DNA of 64,000 nucleotides from Cupriavidus pauculus (lineage in GTDB: Bacteria > Pseudomonadota > Gammaproteobacteria > Burkholderiales > Burkholderiaceae). The translations under genes and the position numbers were made by a program. Every line of letters begins with the position of its first letter. Position 1 is the first letter of the stretch. The stretch lies in assembly GCF_022179805.1 (NCBI RefSeq), contig NZ_BPUO01000001.1, forward strand, positions 434,001 to 498,000. The letters run 5' to 3'. Shown piece after piece: positions 8,883 to 18,401 of this stretch. The notes beneath the pieces are model-generated. The model saw nothing but the letters and a program-made list of their open reading frames with translations, did not search any database and was not told the DNA's origin.

Positions 8883-9731
8883 TTATCTTCCCAGGTAGGA
8901 TTCGATCACGCGTTCATCGCGCTTGACGGCATCGAGCGTGCCCTCGGCCAGCAGGCTGCCTTCGGCCAGCACCGTGACCTTGCCGGCGTCGCCCGCCAGC
9001 GCGGCCACGAACTCCATGTCGTGTTCCACGACCATCATCGAACAACTGCCGCGCAGGCTGTTGAGCAGCGCCGCCAGTTGCATGGTCTCTTCATCGGTCA
9101 TGCCGGCCACGGGCTCGTCCAGCAGCAAGAGCTGCGGCTGCTGCATCAGCAGCATGCCGATTTCCAGCCGCTGCTTCTGGCCGTGCGAGAGCAGCCCGGC
9201 AGGCCGGTACGCTTCATCTTCAAGCCCGGTCAGCGCCAGCGTTTCCTCGATGCGACGATGGCCCTCGCCGGTCAGCCGCGCGCGTAGCGACGACCACCAG
9301 CGCTTGTCGGCCTTCATCGCCAGTTCCAGGTTTTCCCACACCGCGTGCTGCTCGAACACGGTGGGCTTCTGGAACTTGCGGCCGATGCCGGTCTGCGCGA
9401 TCTTCGGCTCGGTCATGCGCATCAGGTCGATGGTCTGCCCCAGGAACACGCGCCCGGTGACGTTGGCATTGCGCGGGCCGGTCTTGCCGGTGATGACGTC
9501 CATCATCGTCGTCTTGCCGGCGCCGTTCGGACCGATCACGCAGCGCAGCTCGCCGTGGTCGATCGCCAGAGACAGCTTGTTCAGCGCGCGAAAGCCGTCG
9601 AACTGCACGGTCAGGTCCTCGATGTAGAGGATGGGACCGTGCGTGATGTCGATGACGCCTGGCTCGACGATGCGGCCCAGCCCGGTGGCATCGCCGCTTT
9701 CGGCCTGCTCCACTCCCAGTGCGGCGTTCAT
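8883..9731 (-). CDS. urtD: Urea ABC transporter ATPase UrtD
   Basis: This 282-residue LivG-type ATPase has Walker A GPNGAGKTT at 67-75, the family-typical signature variant LSHGQ at 181-185 and Walker B LLLLDEP at 201-207. The first 33 residues are a variable extension before LYIEDLTVQFDGF. Its start overlaps the end of urtC by 4 bases (ATGA), giving coupled translation. LSHGQ in place of LSGGQ is normal for UrtD and helps tell it from LivG. Confidence 0.95.
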   Translation of the reverse strand: MNAALGVEQAESGDATGLGRIVEPGVIDITHGPILYIEDLTVQFDGFRALNKLSLAIDHGELRCVIGPNGAGKTTMMDVITGKTGPRNANVTGRVFLGQTIDLMRMTEPKIAQTGIGRKFQKPTVFEQHAVWENLELAMKADKRWWSSLRARLTGEGHRRIEETLALTGLEDEAYRPAGLLSHGQKQRLEIGMLLMQQPQLLLLDEPVAGMTDEETMQLAALLNSLRGSCSMMVVEHDMEFVAALAGDAGKVTVLAEGSLLAEGTLDAVKRDERVIESYLGR

Positions 9732-10927
9732 GCGTTGCTCCCTTGTTGCGGCGCGGCAACCGGCTCATCTGTAGCCGCCTCGATCTTCTCCGTCGTGGTG
9801 CGTTTGCCCAGCACCCGGCGCACCAGCCCCACCACGCCATCGGGCAGGTACAGCGTCACCAGCACGAACATCGCGCCCAGCAGGAACAACCAGTACTCGG
9901 CAAAGTAAGCCGTGAACATCGTCTTGGCGCCGTTCACCAGGAACGCGCCAACCACGGGGCCGATCAGCGTGCCACGCCCACCCACGGCCACCCAAACGGC
10001 CATCTCGATGGAATTGGCTGCCGACATCTCGCCCGGGTTGATGATGCCCACCTGCGGCACGTACAGTGCGCCGGCAATGCCGCACAGCACGGCCGAGAAC
10101 GTCCAGACGAACAGCTTGTAGCCCAGCGGGTTGTAGCCCGAGAACATCACGCGCATCTCGGCATCGCGCACGGCAGTGACCACGCGGCCCAGCTTCGACG
10201 TGACGATATAGCGGCAGGCAACGAACCCTGCCACCAGCGCCAGGAAGGTCAGCACGAACAGCGCGGCGCGGGTCTGCGGCGCAGCGATGGCGAAGCCGGC
10301 GATGCGCTTGAAATCGGTGAAGCCGTTGTTGCCGCCAAAACCGGTTTCATTGCGGAAGAACAGCAGCATCGCGGCATAGGTCAGCGCCTGCGTGATGATC
10401 GACAGGTACACGCCCTTGATGCGCGAGCGGAACGCGAAGAAGCCGAACAGCCACGCCAGCACGCCCGGCACCAGTACCACCAGCAGAAGCGCGTACGGCA
10501 GATGCTCGGTGCCGTGCCAGAACCACGGCAGTTCCTTCCAGTCCAGGAACACCATGAAGTCCGGCAGGTCGCTCTTGTAGACGCCTTCGCGGCCAATCGA
10601 GCGCATCAGGTACATGCCCATCGCATAGCCGCCCAGCGCGAAGAACAGGCCATGGCCCAGGCTCAGGATGCCGCAGTAGCCCCACACCAGGTCCAGCGCG
10701 ATGGCGGCCAGCGCAAAGCACATGATCTTGCCGACCAGCGTCAGTGCATACGCCGACAGGTGCAGCGGATGGTTCTCCGGCAACACCAGCGCGCACACCG
10801 GCACGCCAATCGCCACGACCACCGTCAGCGCCACCAGCAGCAGCCACACGGGGCGCGAGAACAGCGGCTGGCGCTCGGGTACCGACAGCGTGAACGCCTT
10901 GCGGGATGAAGAGGAAAAGCTGCTCAT
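9728..10927 (-). CDS. urtC: Urea ABC transporter permease UrtC
   Basis: This 399-residue LivM-type inner-membrane permease has about ten hydrophobic helices. DLVWGYCGILSLGHGLFFALGGYAMG (within about 80-105) is the transporter core motif, and GRGTLIGPVVGAFLVNGAKT lies near the C-terminus. It pairs with UrtB to form the urea channel. It lies one base after the urtB stop and overlaps urtD by 4 bases. Confidence 0.95.
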   Translation of the reverse strand: MSSFSSSSRKAFTLSVPERQPLFSRPVWLLLVALTVVVAIGVPVCALVLPENHPLHLSAYALTLVGKIMCFALAAIALDLVWGYCGILSLGHGLFFALGGYAMGMYLMRSIGREGVYKSDLPDFMVFLDWKELPWFWHGTEHLPYALLLVVLVPGVLAWLFGFFAFRSRIKGVYLSIITQALTYAAMLLFFRNETGFGGNNGFTDFKRIAGFAIAAPQTRAALFVLTFLALVAGFVACRYIVTSKLGRVVTAVRDAEMRVMFSGYNPLGYKLFVWTFSAVLCGIAGALYVPQVGIINPGEMSAANSIEMAVWVAVGGRGTLIGPVVGAFLVNGAKTMFTAYFAEYWLFLLGAMFVLVTLYLPDGVVGLVRRVLGKRTTTEKIEAATDEPVAAPQQGSNA

Positions 10928-10928
10928 G

Positions 10929-12566
10929 TCAGGCCTCCGCGCTGCGCCCCTTGAGCGCGAAAAGTCCCTGCGGCCGCTTCTGGATAAACAGCACGATCAG
11001 CACCAGGACGAAGATCTTGGCCAGCACCGCGCCGTAGAACGGCTCGATGAACTTGTTGATGAGACCCAGGCCGAACGCGCCGACGATAGTGCCGGCCAAC
11101 TGGCCCACCCCGCCGAGCACCACGACCATGAACGAGTCGATGATGTACGCCTGCCCCAGGTCGGGGCCGACATTGCCGATCTGCGACAGCGCGCAGCCGC
11201 CCAGGCCGGCGATGCCCGCACCGAACGCGAACGCGTAGCTGTCCACCTTCCAGGTACGCACGCCCACGCAGGCCGCCATGGTGCGGTTCTGGGTGGTGGC
11301 GCGCACGAACAGGCCCAGGCGCGTGCGGTTCAGCACGGCCCACGCCACGGCCACCACGGCCAGCGCGAACGCGATGATGACCACGCGGTTGTAGGGGATG
11401 ACCAGCCCGGCCATCGCCTCGAAGCCGCCGCTCATCCACGCCGGATTGGCCACTTCCACGTTCTGCGCGCCGAAGATCGTGCGCACGCCCTGCTGCAGCA
11501 GCAGGCTGATACCGAACGTGGCCAGCAGCGTTTCCAGCGGACGGCCGTACAGGTGGCGCAGCACGATCCGCTCGATGGCAAAACCGACCAGACCGGCTGC
11601 CAGGAACGATGCCGGCAGCGCCGCCACCAGGTACAGCCCGAAGGCCTCGGGCGGTGCGTAGGCGCGGAACAGCGACTGCACCACGTAGGTGGCATAGGCG
11701 CCGATCATCAGGAATTCGCCGTGCGCCATGTTGATGACGCCGATCAGGCCGTACGTGATGGCCAGGCCCAGCGCGGCCAGCAGCAGCACGCTGCCCAGGC
11801 TCAGGCCGGCAAACACATTGCCCAGCAGTTCGGCGCGGCGTTGCTCGCTGCGCAGCTGGTCGATGGCCTTCTGGGCGGCCACGCGCACATCCTCGTCGGG
11901 TTCGCGGTACTTGCCGGCGTCGTCCTTTTCCATCAGCGGCATCAGCTTCTGGCGCGACTGCGGATTGCTGTCGCTGCCCAGGATGCGGATGGCTTCGAGC
12001 CGCGCATCGCGCGTGGCATCGGTGCCTTGCGCCAGCACCGTGTTGGCCCAGATCACGTCCAGCCGCGCCCGCAGGCCGGCGTCGGCCTCTGCCTTGCGCG
12101 CGGCTTCCACCGATTCGCGCGTGGCATTTTCGGGCTGGTCGAACAGCGTGTTGATGGCCTGCGTACGCACCGCGATGTCGGGCGACTGCAGCAGCAGGCT
12201 GCTGGCCGCGCTGTCGACGATGGTCCGCAGCGAATTGTTCAGCGTCAGCCCTTCCAGCTCGTCGCTCTTGACCGCGACGGGCTTGCCGCTGACGGCATCC
12301 AGATATTTGTCACCGTCCTGGCGCACCATGCCAACCGACGGCGCGTACTGCAACGCGTCGTCCTGCAGCGCCTTCAGGATCGGGCCGGCCTGTTCGGCGG
12401 GTGCCTGCGTGACCTTGGTCAGCGCGGCAGTCTTGGCATCGAAGTCGTCTTCGACCAGCGGCTTGAGGTCGGCCTGCGTGAGCGGCGTGGCGGCCCAGAG
12501 CGGGGCGGCGGCCAGCAGCAGCGCGGCAAGCATGGCGCGTAGCCATGATGGGATCGATCGGTGCAT
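10929..12566 (-). CDS. urtB: Urea ABC transporter permease UrtB with N-terminal periplasmic domain
   Basis: This is a 545-residue protein. Residues 1-25 are a signal peptide ending APLWA. Residues about 26-235 are a soluble, helix-rich domain with HEAT-like spacing that is found in proteobacterial UrtB but not in LivH. The rest is a LivH-type permease of about eight helices, with GLAITYGLIGVINMAHGEF as the core motif. The extra domain may contact UrtA or stabilise the complex; its function is not known. A strong hairpin at 12624-12654 separates it from urtA. Confidence 0.93.
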   Translation of the reverse strand: MHRSIPSWLRAMLAALLLAAAPLWAATPLTQADLKPLVEDDFDAKTAALTKVTQAPAEQAGPILKALQDDALQYAPSVGMVRQDGDKYLDAVSGKPVAVKSDELEGLTLNNSLRTIVDSAASSLLLQSPDIAVRTQAINTLFDQPENATRESVEAARKAEADAGLRARLDVIWANTVLAQGTDATRDARLEAIRILGSDSNPQSRQKLMPLMEKDDAGKYREPDEDVRVAAQKAIDQLRSEQRRAELLGNVFAGLSLGSVLLLAALGLAITYGLIGVINMAHGEFLMIGAYATYVVQSLFRAYAPPEAFGLYLVAALPASFLAAGLVGFAIERIVLRHLYGRPLETLLATFGISLLLQQGVRTIFGAQNVEVANPAWMSGGFEAMAGLVIPYNRVVIIAFALAVVAVAWAVLNRTRLGLFVRATTQNRTMAACVGVRTWKVDSYAFAFGAGIAGLGGCALSQIGNVGPDLGQAYIIDSFMVVVLGGVGQLAGTIVGAFGLGLINKFIEPFYGAVLAKIFVLVLIVLFIQKRPQGLFALKGRSAEA

Positions 12567-12623
12567 TCAGGAGTCTTGTTGAAGCGCGATGGTTCGCGTC
12601 TTGTGCTCTTGTTTCCGGAGGTT

Positions 12624-12654
12624 GCTCCCTCTCCCGCCAGGCGGGAGAGGGAGC
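12624..12654. repeat. Hairpin repeat copy 3 between urtA and urtB
   Basis: GCTCCCTCTCCCGC (12624-12637) and GCGGGAGAGGGAGC (12641-12654) form a perfect 14-bp stem with a 3-base loop. There is no T run on the urt sense strand. It belongs to the CCCTCTCCC family. Placed just after the binding-protein gene, it could act like REP elements elsewhere: protecting urtA mRNA and lowering downstream gene expression. Confidence 0.8.
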
Positions 12655-12678
12655 GCATAGCCGCGGCTATCGGCCGGC

Positions 12679-13935
12679 TTAGTTGCCGACCTTGTCGGCC
12701 TTGCCTTCGTTACCCGCGATGAACGGGCTCCACGGCTGGGCGCGGATCGGCTTCTGCGTCTTCCAGACCACGTTGAACTGACCGTCGCCCTTCACTTCGC
12801 CGATCATCACCGGCTTGTACAGGTGGTGGTTGTCGCCCATGGTCAGCGTGAAGCCGTCCGGTGCCTTGAAGGTCTGGCCGTACATGGCGGCGCGTACCTT
12901 GTCCACGTCGGTGGTGCCGGCCTTCTTCACAGCCTGCGCCCACATGTGGATGCCCACGTAGGTGGCTTCCATCGGGTCGTTGGTCACGCGCTTGTCGCCG
13001 CCGGGCAGGTTGTTGGCCTTGACCCATGCCGCCCATTGCTTCTTGAACGCGTCGTTCTCGCCGTTCTTGACCGACATGAAGTAGTTCCAGGCGGCCAGGT
13101 GGCCCACCAGCGGCTTGGTGTCGATGCCGCGCAGTTCTTCTTCACCCACCGAGAACGCCACCACCGGCACGTCCTTGGCCTTCAGGCCGGCATTGCCCAG
13201 TTCCTTGTAGAACGGCACGTTCGAGTCGCCGTTGATCGTCGAGATCACGGCCGTCTTGCCACCCTGCGAGAACTTCTTGATGTTGGCGACGATGGTCTGG
13301 TAGTCGCTATGGCCAAACGGGGTGTAGACCTCTTCGATGTCCTTGTCGGCCACGCCCTTGCTCTTCAGGAACGCGCGCAGGATCTTGTTGGTGGTGCGGG
13401 GGTAGACGTAGTCGGTGCCCAGCAGGAAGTAGCGCTTGGCGCCGCCGCCTTCCTTGCTCATCAGGTATTCCACGGCGGGGATGGCCTGCTGGTTCGGCGC
13501 GGCACCCGTGTAGAACACGTTCTTCGACATTTCCTCGCCTTCGTACTGCACCGGGTAGAACAGCAGCGCGTTGGTCTCTTCATAGACCGGCAGCACCGAC
13601 TTGCGCGACACCGACGTCCAGCAGCCGAACGTGACGGCAACCTTGTCCTTGGTGATCAGCTGGCGTGCCTTCTCGGCAAACAGCGGCCAGTTCGATGCGG
13701 GGTCCACCACCACGGGCTCAAGCTTGCGACCCAGTACGCCGCCGCTCTTGTTGATCTCGTCGATCGTCATCAGCGCCACGTCCTTGAGCGAAGTCTCGGA
13801 AATGGCCATGGTGCCCGACAGCGAATGCAGGATACCGATCTTGATCGGTTCCTTCGTCTGTGCCATCAGCGGGCTGGTACCGATCATCGCCGCGGCGGCC
13901 ACCGCCGACAGCTTCAGCATGTCACGTCGTTTCAT
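12679..13935 (-). CDS. urtA: Urea ABC transporter substrate-binding protein UrtA
   Basis: This 418-residue periplasmic binding protein captures urea for UrtBCDE. The N-terminus MKRRDMLKLSAVAAAAMIGTS has a twin-Arg pair and a hydrophobic stretch ending near PLMAQ, so export may use Tat. The mature part IKIGILHSLSGTMAISE, FGCWTSVSRK and LLFYPVQYEGEE are signatures of the urea/amide-specific branch. I chose ATG 13935, with GGGAG 6 bases upstream; the open frame extends 20 codons further without support. A sigma-54 promoter lies 56-72 bases upstream. Confidence 0.96.
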   Translation of the reverse strand: MKRRDMLKLSAVAAAAMIGTSPLMAQTKEPIKIGILHSLSGTMAISETSLKDVALMTIDEINKSGGVLGRKLEPVVVDPASNWPLFAEKARQLITKDKVAVTFGCWTSVSRKSVLPVYEETNALLFYPVQYEGEEMSKNVFYTGAAPNQQAIPAVEYLMSKEGGGAKRYFLLGTDYVYPRTTNKILRAFLKSKGVADKDIEEVYTPFGHSDYQTIVANIKKFSQGGKTAVISTINGDSNVPFYKELGNAGLKAKDVPVVAFSVGEEELRGIDTKPLVGHLAAWNYFMSVKNGENDAFKKQWAAWVKANNLPGGDKRVTNDPMEATYVGIHMWAQAVKKAGTTDVDKVRAAMYGQTFKAPDGFTLTMGDNHHLYKPVMIGEVKGDGQFNVVWKTQKPIRAQPWSPFIAGNEGKADKVGN

Positions 13936-13990
13936 TGCAGCTCCCAGTTTGTCGTGTTTAGTAGGGACTACGCACCCCGGGTGATGCTTC

Positions 13991-14007
13991 TGCAACTAGC
14001 GTGCCAT
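13991..14007 (-). promoter_or_regulatory. Sigma-54 (RpoN) promoter of urtABCDE
   Basis: On the minus strand the sequence reads ATGGCACGCTAGTTGCA. It has the -24 element TGGCACG, four bases, then the -12 element TTGCA, with the required GG and GC exactly 10 bases apart. It matches the RpoN consensus at every key position. The predicted start is near 13980, giving a leader of about 45 bases before the urtA Shine-Dalgarno. Nitrogen control of urea uptake by NtrC and RpoN is established in other proteobacteria. Confidence 0.85.
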
Positions 14008-14077
14008 GGGGGCAGCCACCCGCAAACCGTTGCCAGGCATCGGGGACGTGACAAAACGCGAAGGAAAGGCAGGCGAC

Positions 14078-14092
14078 GCACCAGGACGGTGC
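14078..14092. promoter_or_regulatory. Candidate NtrC enhancer site for urtA
   Basis: GCACC-aggac-GGTGC is a perfect 15-bp dyad that fits the NtrC consensus TGCACC-N5-GGTGCA except at the two outer bases. Its centre is about 105 bp upstream of the predicted sigma-54 start. That is the distance typical of NtrC enhancers, such as those at glnA. Confidence 0.6.
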
Positions 14093-14250
14093 TCGCGGAA
14101 GGAAGGGGAAAATCGCGGCGCCTGCACCTCAATCGTGCAGCGATGCGTGCGCGGTGCATGGGGATGGCTGGACGGTGCGTCGCGCACCGGTTTTGCTCGC
14201 CTTGTTTTGGGTCCCCTCTTGTTTTCGCTCCCCTCTCCTGGTTTCTTGCT

Positions 14251-14273
14251 CCCCTCTCCCTCCGGGAGAGGGG
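14251..14273. repeat. Hairpin repeat copy 4
   Basis: CCCCTCTCCC (14251-14260), loop TCC, GGGAGAGGGG (14264-14273), followed by TTGGGGGTGAGGG. It forms a head-to-head pair with copy 5: the outer GGGGGTGAGGG and CCCTCACCCCC (14329-14339) are also complementary. Apart from these repeats and the urtA control sites, 14093-14395 shows nothing I recognise. Confidence 0.8.
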
Positions 14274-14338
14274 TTGGGGGTGAGGGCCTGTGCGTGAATC
14301 GCGACACCTCGCAATTTGAACCGCTGCGCCCTCACCCC

Positions 14339-14369
14339 CGCCCCTCTCCCGCAACGCGGGAGAGGGGCG
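14339..14369. repeat. Hairpin repeat copy 5
   Basis: CGCCCCTCTCCCGC (14339-14352), loop AAC, GCGGGAGAGGGGCG (14356-14369): a perfect 14-bp stem. The arms are identical to those of copy 7 at 19553-19583; only the loop differs. Confidence 0.85.
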
Positions 14370-14395
14370 CAAACCAGGAGCAAAGCCGAAAGCCC

Positions 14396-14423
14396 AAAAA
14401 AAAACGGAGCCCGCAGGCTCCGT
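14396..14423 (-). terminator. Rho-independent terminator of cyoABCD
   Basis: ACGGAGCC (14404-14411) pairs with GGCTCCGT (14416-14423) around a 4-base loop. On the minus strand the stem is followed by nine T. It lies 26 bases after the cyoD stop and insulates the urt promoter from cyo transcription. Confidence 0.93.
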
Positions 14424-14449
14424 TCTTCGTCAGATGACAGCGACCAGGG

Positions 14450-14800
14450 TCACTTGCTCATCCACGGCATCATGTTGGCGTTCATGTTGTGCATGATCCA
14501 GAGCGAACCGGCCAGCACGATGAACAGGATCAGGATCGTGAACAGCAGGGCCATCACGTTCCACTTCTGGCCATCCGAACCGTCCAGGTGCAGGAAGTAC
14601 TTCAGGTGCACGATGATCTGTACCACGGCCATGCCCAGGATGATCCAGAGCGTGGTGGCGCGGTCGATCGAGCCGTCCATCACGATCTTGAACGGGATCA
14701 CGGTCAGGATCACCGCCAGCACGAAGCCGATCACATAGGACTTGACGCTGCTGTGGCCATGCGACGCGCCATGGGCGGCGCTTGCGTGTTGCTGTGCCAT
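14450..14800 (-). CDS. cyoD: Cytochrome o ubiquinol oxidase subunit IV CyoD
   Basis: This is a 116-residue membrane protein with three helices, at about 27-45, 52-70 and 83-105. The start AQQHASAAHGASHGHSSVKSYVIGF and the middle LWIILGMAVVQIIVHLKYFLHLD are typical of CyoD. It helps assemble the CuB-heme centre of subunit I. It starts immediately after the cyoC stop. Confidence 0.95.
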   Translation of the reverse strand: MAQQHASAAHGASHGHSSVKSYVIGFVLAVILTVIPFKIVMDGSIDRATTLWIILGMAVVQIIVHLKYFLHLDGSDGQKWNVMALLFTILILFIVLAGSLWIMHNMNANMMPWMSK

Positions 14801-15445
14801 TTACATTGCTCCCATCAGGTAGACCACGGTGAACACACCGATCCAGACCACGTCCAGGAAGTGCCAGAACAGGCTGAGGCAGTTCAGGCGCTTGCTGACT
14901 GCCGGGGTCAGGCCCTTCTTCGACAGTTGCCACATCAGCACCAGCATCCACACCATGCCGCTGGCCACGTGCAGGCCGTGGGTACCCACGAGCGTGAAGA
15001 ACGACGACAGGAATGCGCTGCGGCTCGGGCCGGCACCTTCGTGAATCAGGTGCGCGAACTCGTTGATTTCCATGGCCATGAAGCCTGCACCCAGCAGGAA
15101 CGTCACGGCCAGCCAGAACATCACGCGGCCACGCTGCTGGTTCTGCATCGACACCATGGCAAAGCCGTAGGTGATGGACGAGAACAGCAGGATTGCCGTT
15201 TCCACGAGCACGTAGTTGAGCTCGAACAGCTCCTTGCCCGACGGGCCGCCAGCCACTTCGCCGCGCAGGACGGCGAATGCGGCGAACAGGCACGCGAACA
15301 AGATGCAGTCGCTCATCAGGTACAGCCAGAAACCGAAGATGGTGTTCTCGCTGGTGTCGTGATGGGCGTGGTCATGCGTCTCGTCGTGCGAGTGCGCATG
15401 CGCGGGGGCTTGCGCCCCAAAGCGGTCAAGAACTTCTGTCGACAT
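14801..15445 (-). CDS. cyoC: Cytochrome o ubiquinol oxidase subunit III CyoC
   Basis: This 214-residue heme-copper oxidase subunit III has five membrane helices. [19 protein letters not shown] begins helix 1, and the end [17 protein letters not shown] is diagnostic. The N-terminal 35 residues are rich in His and Asp ([14 protein letters not shown]), more so than in E. coli CyoC, and could bind metal. It lies 5 bases after cyoB. Confidence 0.95.
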   Translation of the reverse strand: MSTEVLDRFGAQAPAHAHSHDETHDHAHHDTSENTIFGFWLYLMSDCILFACLFAAFAVLRGEVAGGPSGKELFELNYVLVETAILLFSSITYGFAMVSMQNQQRGRVMFWLAVTFLLGAGFMAMEINEFAHLIHEGAGPSRSAFLSSFFTLVGTHGLHVASGMVWMLVLMWQLSKKGLTPAVSKRLNCLSLFWHFLDVVWIGVFTVVYLMGAM

Positions 15446-15450
15446 CGTTA

Positions 15451-17427
15451 TCAGCCCTGTGCAGCAACGCGCTGCTGGTAGCGGGTTTCGATCTGCTCGA
15501 CCTCGGCGGCCGGCACGTAGTAGTCGATGTGGTCATCGTTGGCGCGGCGGATGAACGCCACCACCATGCCGACCAGGCCCACGGCGGCCAGCCACCAGAT
15601 GTGCCAGACCAGCGCGAAGCCCAGTGCCAGGCTCCAGGCACCCATGTAGAAACCGGCGGCGGTGTTCTTCGGCATATGGATCTGCTCGAAGCCGTCGGTA
15701 CGCATGGTTTCGCCACGGGCCTTCATGTCGGTGAACGCGTCCAGGTCACGCACCACCGGGGTGTGCGCGAAGTTGTAGAACGGCGGCGGCGACGACGTAG
15801 CCCATTCCAGCGTACGGCCACCCCACGGGTCGCCCGTCACGTCGGCCAGCTTCTTGCGGTCGCGGATCGACACGACGATCTGCAGCACCTGGAAGAAGAT
15901 GCCCAGCGCCACGAACACCACGCCCACCACGGCCAGATGCAGCCAGGGCGTCCATTCCGGGTTGTTGGTGTGGTTCAGGCGACGGGTCATGCCCATCAGG
16001 CCCAGCACGTACAGCGGCATGAACGCGAAGTAGAAACCGACGATCCAGCACCAGAACGCGCACTTGCCCAGGCGTTCATTCAGCTTGAAGCCGAACGCCT
16101 TCGGCCACCAGTAGGTGATGCCGGCCAGGTAGCCGAACAGCACGCCGCCGATGATCACGTTGTGGAAGTGGGCGATCAGGAACAGGCTGTTGTGCAGCAC
16201 GAAGTCTGCTGCCGGCACGGCCATCAGCACACCGGTCATGCCACCGATCACGAACGTGATCATGAAGCCCAGCGTCCACAGCACCGGCGACGTGAATTGC
16301 ACGCGGCCACGGTACATCGTGAACAGCCAGTTGAAGATCTTCACGCCCGTCGGGATCGAGATGATCATCGTCGTGATGCCGAAGAACGCATTCACGTTGG
16401 CACCAGAGCCCATCGTGAAGAAGTGATGCAGCCACACGATGAACGACAGCACCATGATCGCGCTCGTTGCGTACACCATCGACTTGTAGCCGAACAGCTT
16501 CTTGCCCGAGAACGTGGCAATGATTTCCGAGAAGATACCGAACGCCGGCAGCACCAGGATGTAGACCTCGGGGTGGCCCCAGATCCAGATCAGGTTCACG
16601 TACATCATGGCGTTACCACCGCCATCGTTCGTGAAGAAGTGCATGTCGAAGTAGCGGTCCAGGCCCAGCAGTGCCAGCGACACCGTCAGCACCGGGAAGG
16701 CGGCCACGATCAGCACGTTCGTGCACAGCACGGTCCAGGTGAACACCGGCATGCGCATCAGGGTCATGCCCGGGGCGCGCATCTTCAGGATCGTCACCAG
16801 GAAGTTCACGCCGGTCAACAGCGTGCCCAGCCCTGATATCTGCAACGACCAGAGGTAGTAATCCACCCCCACGCCAGGGCTGTAGTCCAGGCCCGACAGC
16901 GGCGGATACGCCAGCCAGCCGGTACGCGCGAATTCACCAACGCCCAGCGACACGTTCACCAGCAGTGCGCCGGCCACGAACAGCCAGAAGCTCAGCGTGT
17001 TCAGGAACGGGAATGCCACGTCGCGTGCGCCGATCTGCAGCGGCACCACGAGGTTCATCAGACCCGTCATCAGCGGCATGGCCACGAAGAAGATCATGAT
17101 CACGCCGTGCGCCGTGAACACCTGGTCATAGTGTTCGGGCGGCAGGAAGCCGGTGGAGCCATTGGTGGCCACGGCCAGTTGGGTACGCATCATGATGGCG
17201 TCGGCAAAGCCGCGCAGCAGCATGATCAGCGCCACCAGCGAATACATGATGCCGATGCGCTTGTGGTCAACCGAGGTAATCCACTCGGTCCACAGGTAAC
17301 CCCACTTCTTGAAGTACGAGATCGCACCAAGCAGCGCCAGCCCGCCAAGGGCGACTGCCGTCAGTGTGACCATGATGATCGGCTCATGAAACGGAATCGC
17401 CGACAAACTCAATTTGCCAAACATCAT
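15451..17427 (-). CDS. cyoB: Cytochrome o ubiquinol oxidase subunit I CyoB
   Basis: This is the catalytic subunit (658 residues, about 15 helices) that oxidises ubiquinol, reduces O2 to water and pumps protons. The heme b and heme o-CuB ligands are visible: His107 (TAHGVIM), His285 and the cross-linked Tyr289 (WGHPEVY), His334-His335 (LHHFF) and the His pair in LIAHFHNV. All are one higher than E. coli numbering. Two adjacent ATGs occur; AGGAG is 2 bases before the first and 5 before the second (17424), so the second may be the one used. Confidence 0.97.
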   Translation of the reverse strand: MMFGKLSLSAIPFHEPIIMVTLTAVALGGLALLGAISYFKKWGYLWTEWITSVDHKRIGIMYSLVALIMLLRGFADAIMMRTQLAVATNGSTGFLPPEHYDQVFTAHGVIMIFFVAMPLMTGLMNLVVPLQIGARDVAFPFLNTLSFWLFVAGALLVNVSLGVGEFARTGWLAYPPLSGLDYSPGVGVDYYLWSLQISGLGTLLTGVNFLVTILKMRAPGMTLMRMPVFTWTVLCTNVLIVAAFPVLTVSLALLGLDRYFDMHFFTNDGGGNAMMYVNLIWIWGHPEVYILVLPAFGIFSEIIATFSGKKLFGYKSMVYATSAIMVLSFIVWLHHFFTMGSGANVNAFFGITTMIISIPTGVKIFNWLFTMYRGRVQFTSPVLWTLGFMITFVIGGMTGVLMAVPAADFVLHNSLFLIAHFHNVIIGGVLFGYLAGITYWWPKAFGFKLNERLGKCAFWCWIVGFYFAFMPLYVLGLMGMTRRLNHTNNPEWTPWLHLAVVGVVFVALGIFFQVLQIVVSIRDRKKLADVTGDPWGGRTLEWATSSPPPFYNFAHTPVVRDLDAFTDMKARGETMRTDGFEQIHMPKNTAAGFYMGAWSLALGFALVWHIWWLAAVGLVGMVVAFIRRANDDHIDYYVPAAEVEQIETRYQQRVAAQG

Positions 17428-17432
17428 TGCTC

Positions 17433-18401
17433 CTAGATTTGCGCGCCCACGGCCGGCTTGGCCGGCGTGGCCATGGATACACGCTCTTCGCCGAGCGTAT
17501 TACGCGACGTGCAGACCGGGCCGCCATCGAAACCCTCGCGGGCCATGGCGCGGCCGTCGTGGCCCATGTATTGGTGCAGGACACCCGTGAACAGTCCGTC
17601 TTCAACCTTGCCGAAGTACGTCACCGGATCTGCCTCGCTCGGCTTCGCCAGGACCTTGTAGTCCTCCGAGGCCAGTTGCTTGCTGGACGCGCGCACCTGT
17701 TCCACCCACTTGTCGAACTCGAAGTTCGTCATGGCGATGGTCTTGAACTTCATGCCCGAGAAGCCGCCGCCGCTGTAGTTGGCGGACATGCCGTCATACG
17801 TGCCGGCTTCGTTGGCGATGAGGTGCAGCTTGGTCTCCATCCCGGCCATGGCGTACACCTGGCTGCCCAGTTGGGGGATGAAGAACGAATTCATGATCGA
17901 ATCCGACGTGATCTTGAAATTCACCGGGGTGTTCACCGGCAGCGCGAGCTGGTTGACCGTCGCGATCTTCAGTTCCGGATAGATGAACAGCCACTTCCAG
18001 TTCATCGCCACGGCTTCGACCTGCACCGGCTTGACGTTCGATTCCAGCGGCTTGTAGGGGTCGAGATCGTGCGACGACTTCCAGGTGATGATGCCCAGCG
18101 CGATGATGATCAGGCAGGGAATCAGCCAGACCACCACTTCGATCTTGGTCGAGTGCGACCAGTCGGGGTCGTAGGTGGCAGCCTTGTTGCTGGCGCGGTA
18201 TTTCCACGCGAACACGACGATCAGTACGATCACTGGTACCACGACCAGCAGCATCAGCCAGGTGGCGATCAGGATGATGCCCTTGATATCCACGCCGACC
18301 TGCCCTTTCGGGTTCATCAGCGCAAAGTCGCAGCCGGCCAGCAGGAGCAGGCCAAGGCAAGGCAGGTACCGCGTCAGGCGCGGCATTGTTGGTGTCTTCA
18401 T
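17433..18401 (-). CDS. cyoA: Cytochrome o ubiquinol oxidase subunit II CyoA, lipoprotein
   Basis: This 323-residue protein has a lipoprotein signal with lipobox LLAGC; Cys24 would be lipidated. Two membrane helices follow (about 40-62 and 83-103), then a periplasmic cupredoxin-like domain. The CuA-binding Cys and His residues of cytochrome c oxidases are absent, as expected for a quinol oxidase. [26 protein letters not shown] and [12 protein letters not shown] are typical. ATG 18401 gives a signal peptide of normal length. It is first in the operon; the promoter was not recognised with confidence. Confidence 0.95.
   Translation of the reverse strand: MKTPTMPRLTRYLPCLGLLLLAGCDFALMNPKGQVGVDIKGIILIATWLMLLVVVPVIVLIVVFAWKYRASNKAATYDPDWSHSTKIEVVVWLIPCLIIIALGIITWKSSHDLDPYKPLESNVKPVQVEAVAMNWKWLFIYPELKIATVNQLALPVNTPVNFKITSDSIMNSFFIPQLGSQVYAMAGMETKLHLIANEAGTYDGMSANYSGGGFSGMKFKTIAMTNFEFDKWVEQVRASSKQLASEDYKVLAKPSEADPVTYFGKVEDGLFTGVLHQYMGHDGRAMAREGFDGGPVCTSRNTLGEERVSMATPAKPAVGAQI

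Noticed and set aside
14140..14160. Second NtrC site upstream of urtA
   Set aside because: Only one half (GGTGCA) is recognisable; the other half does not fit at the required spacing.
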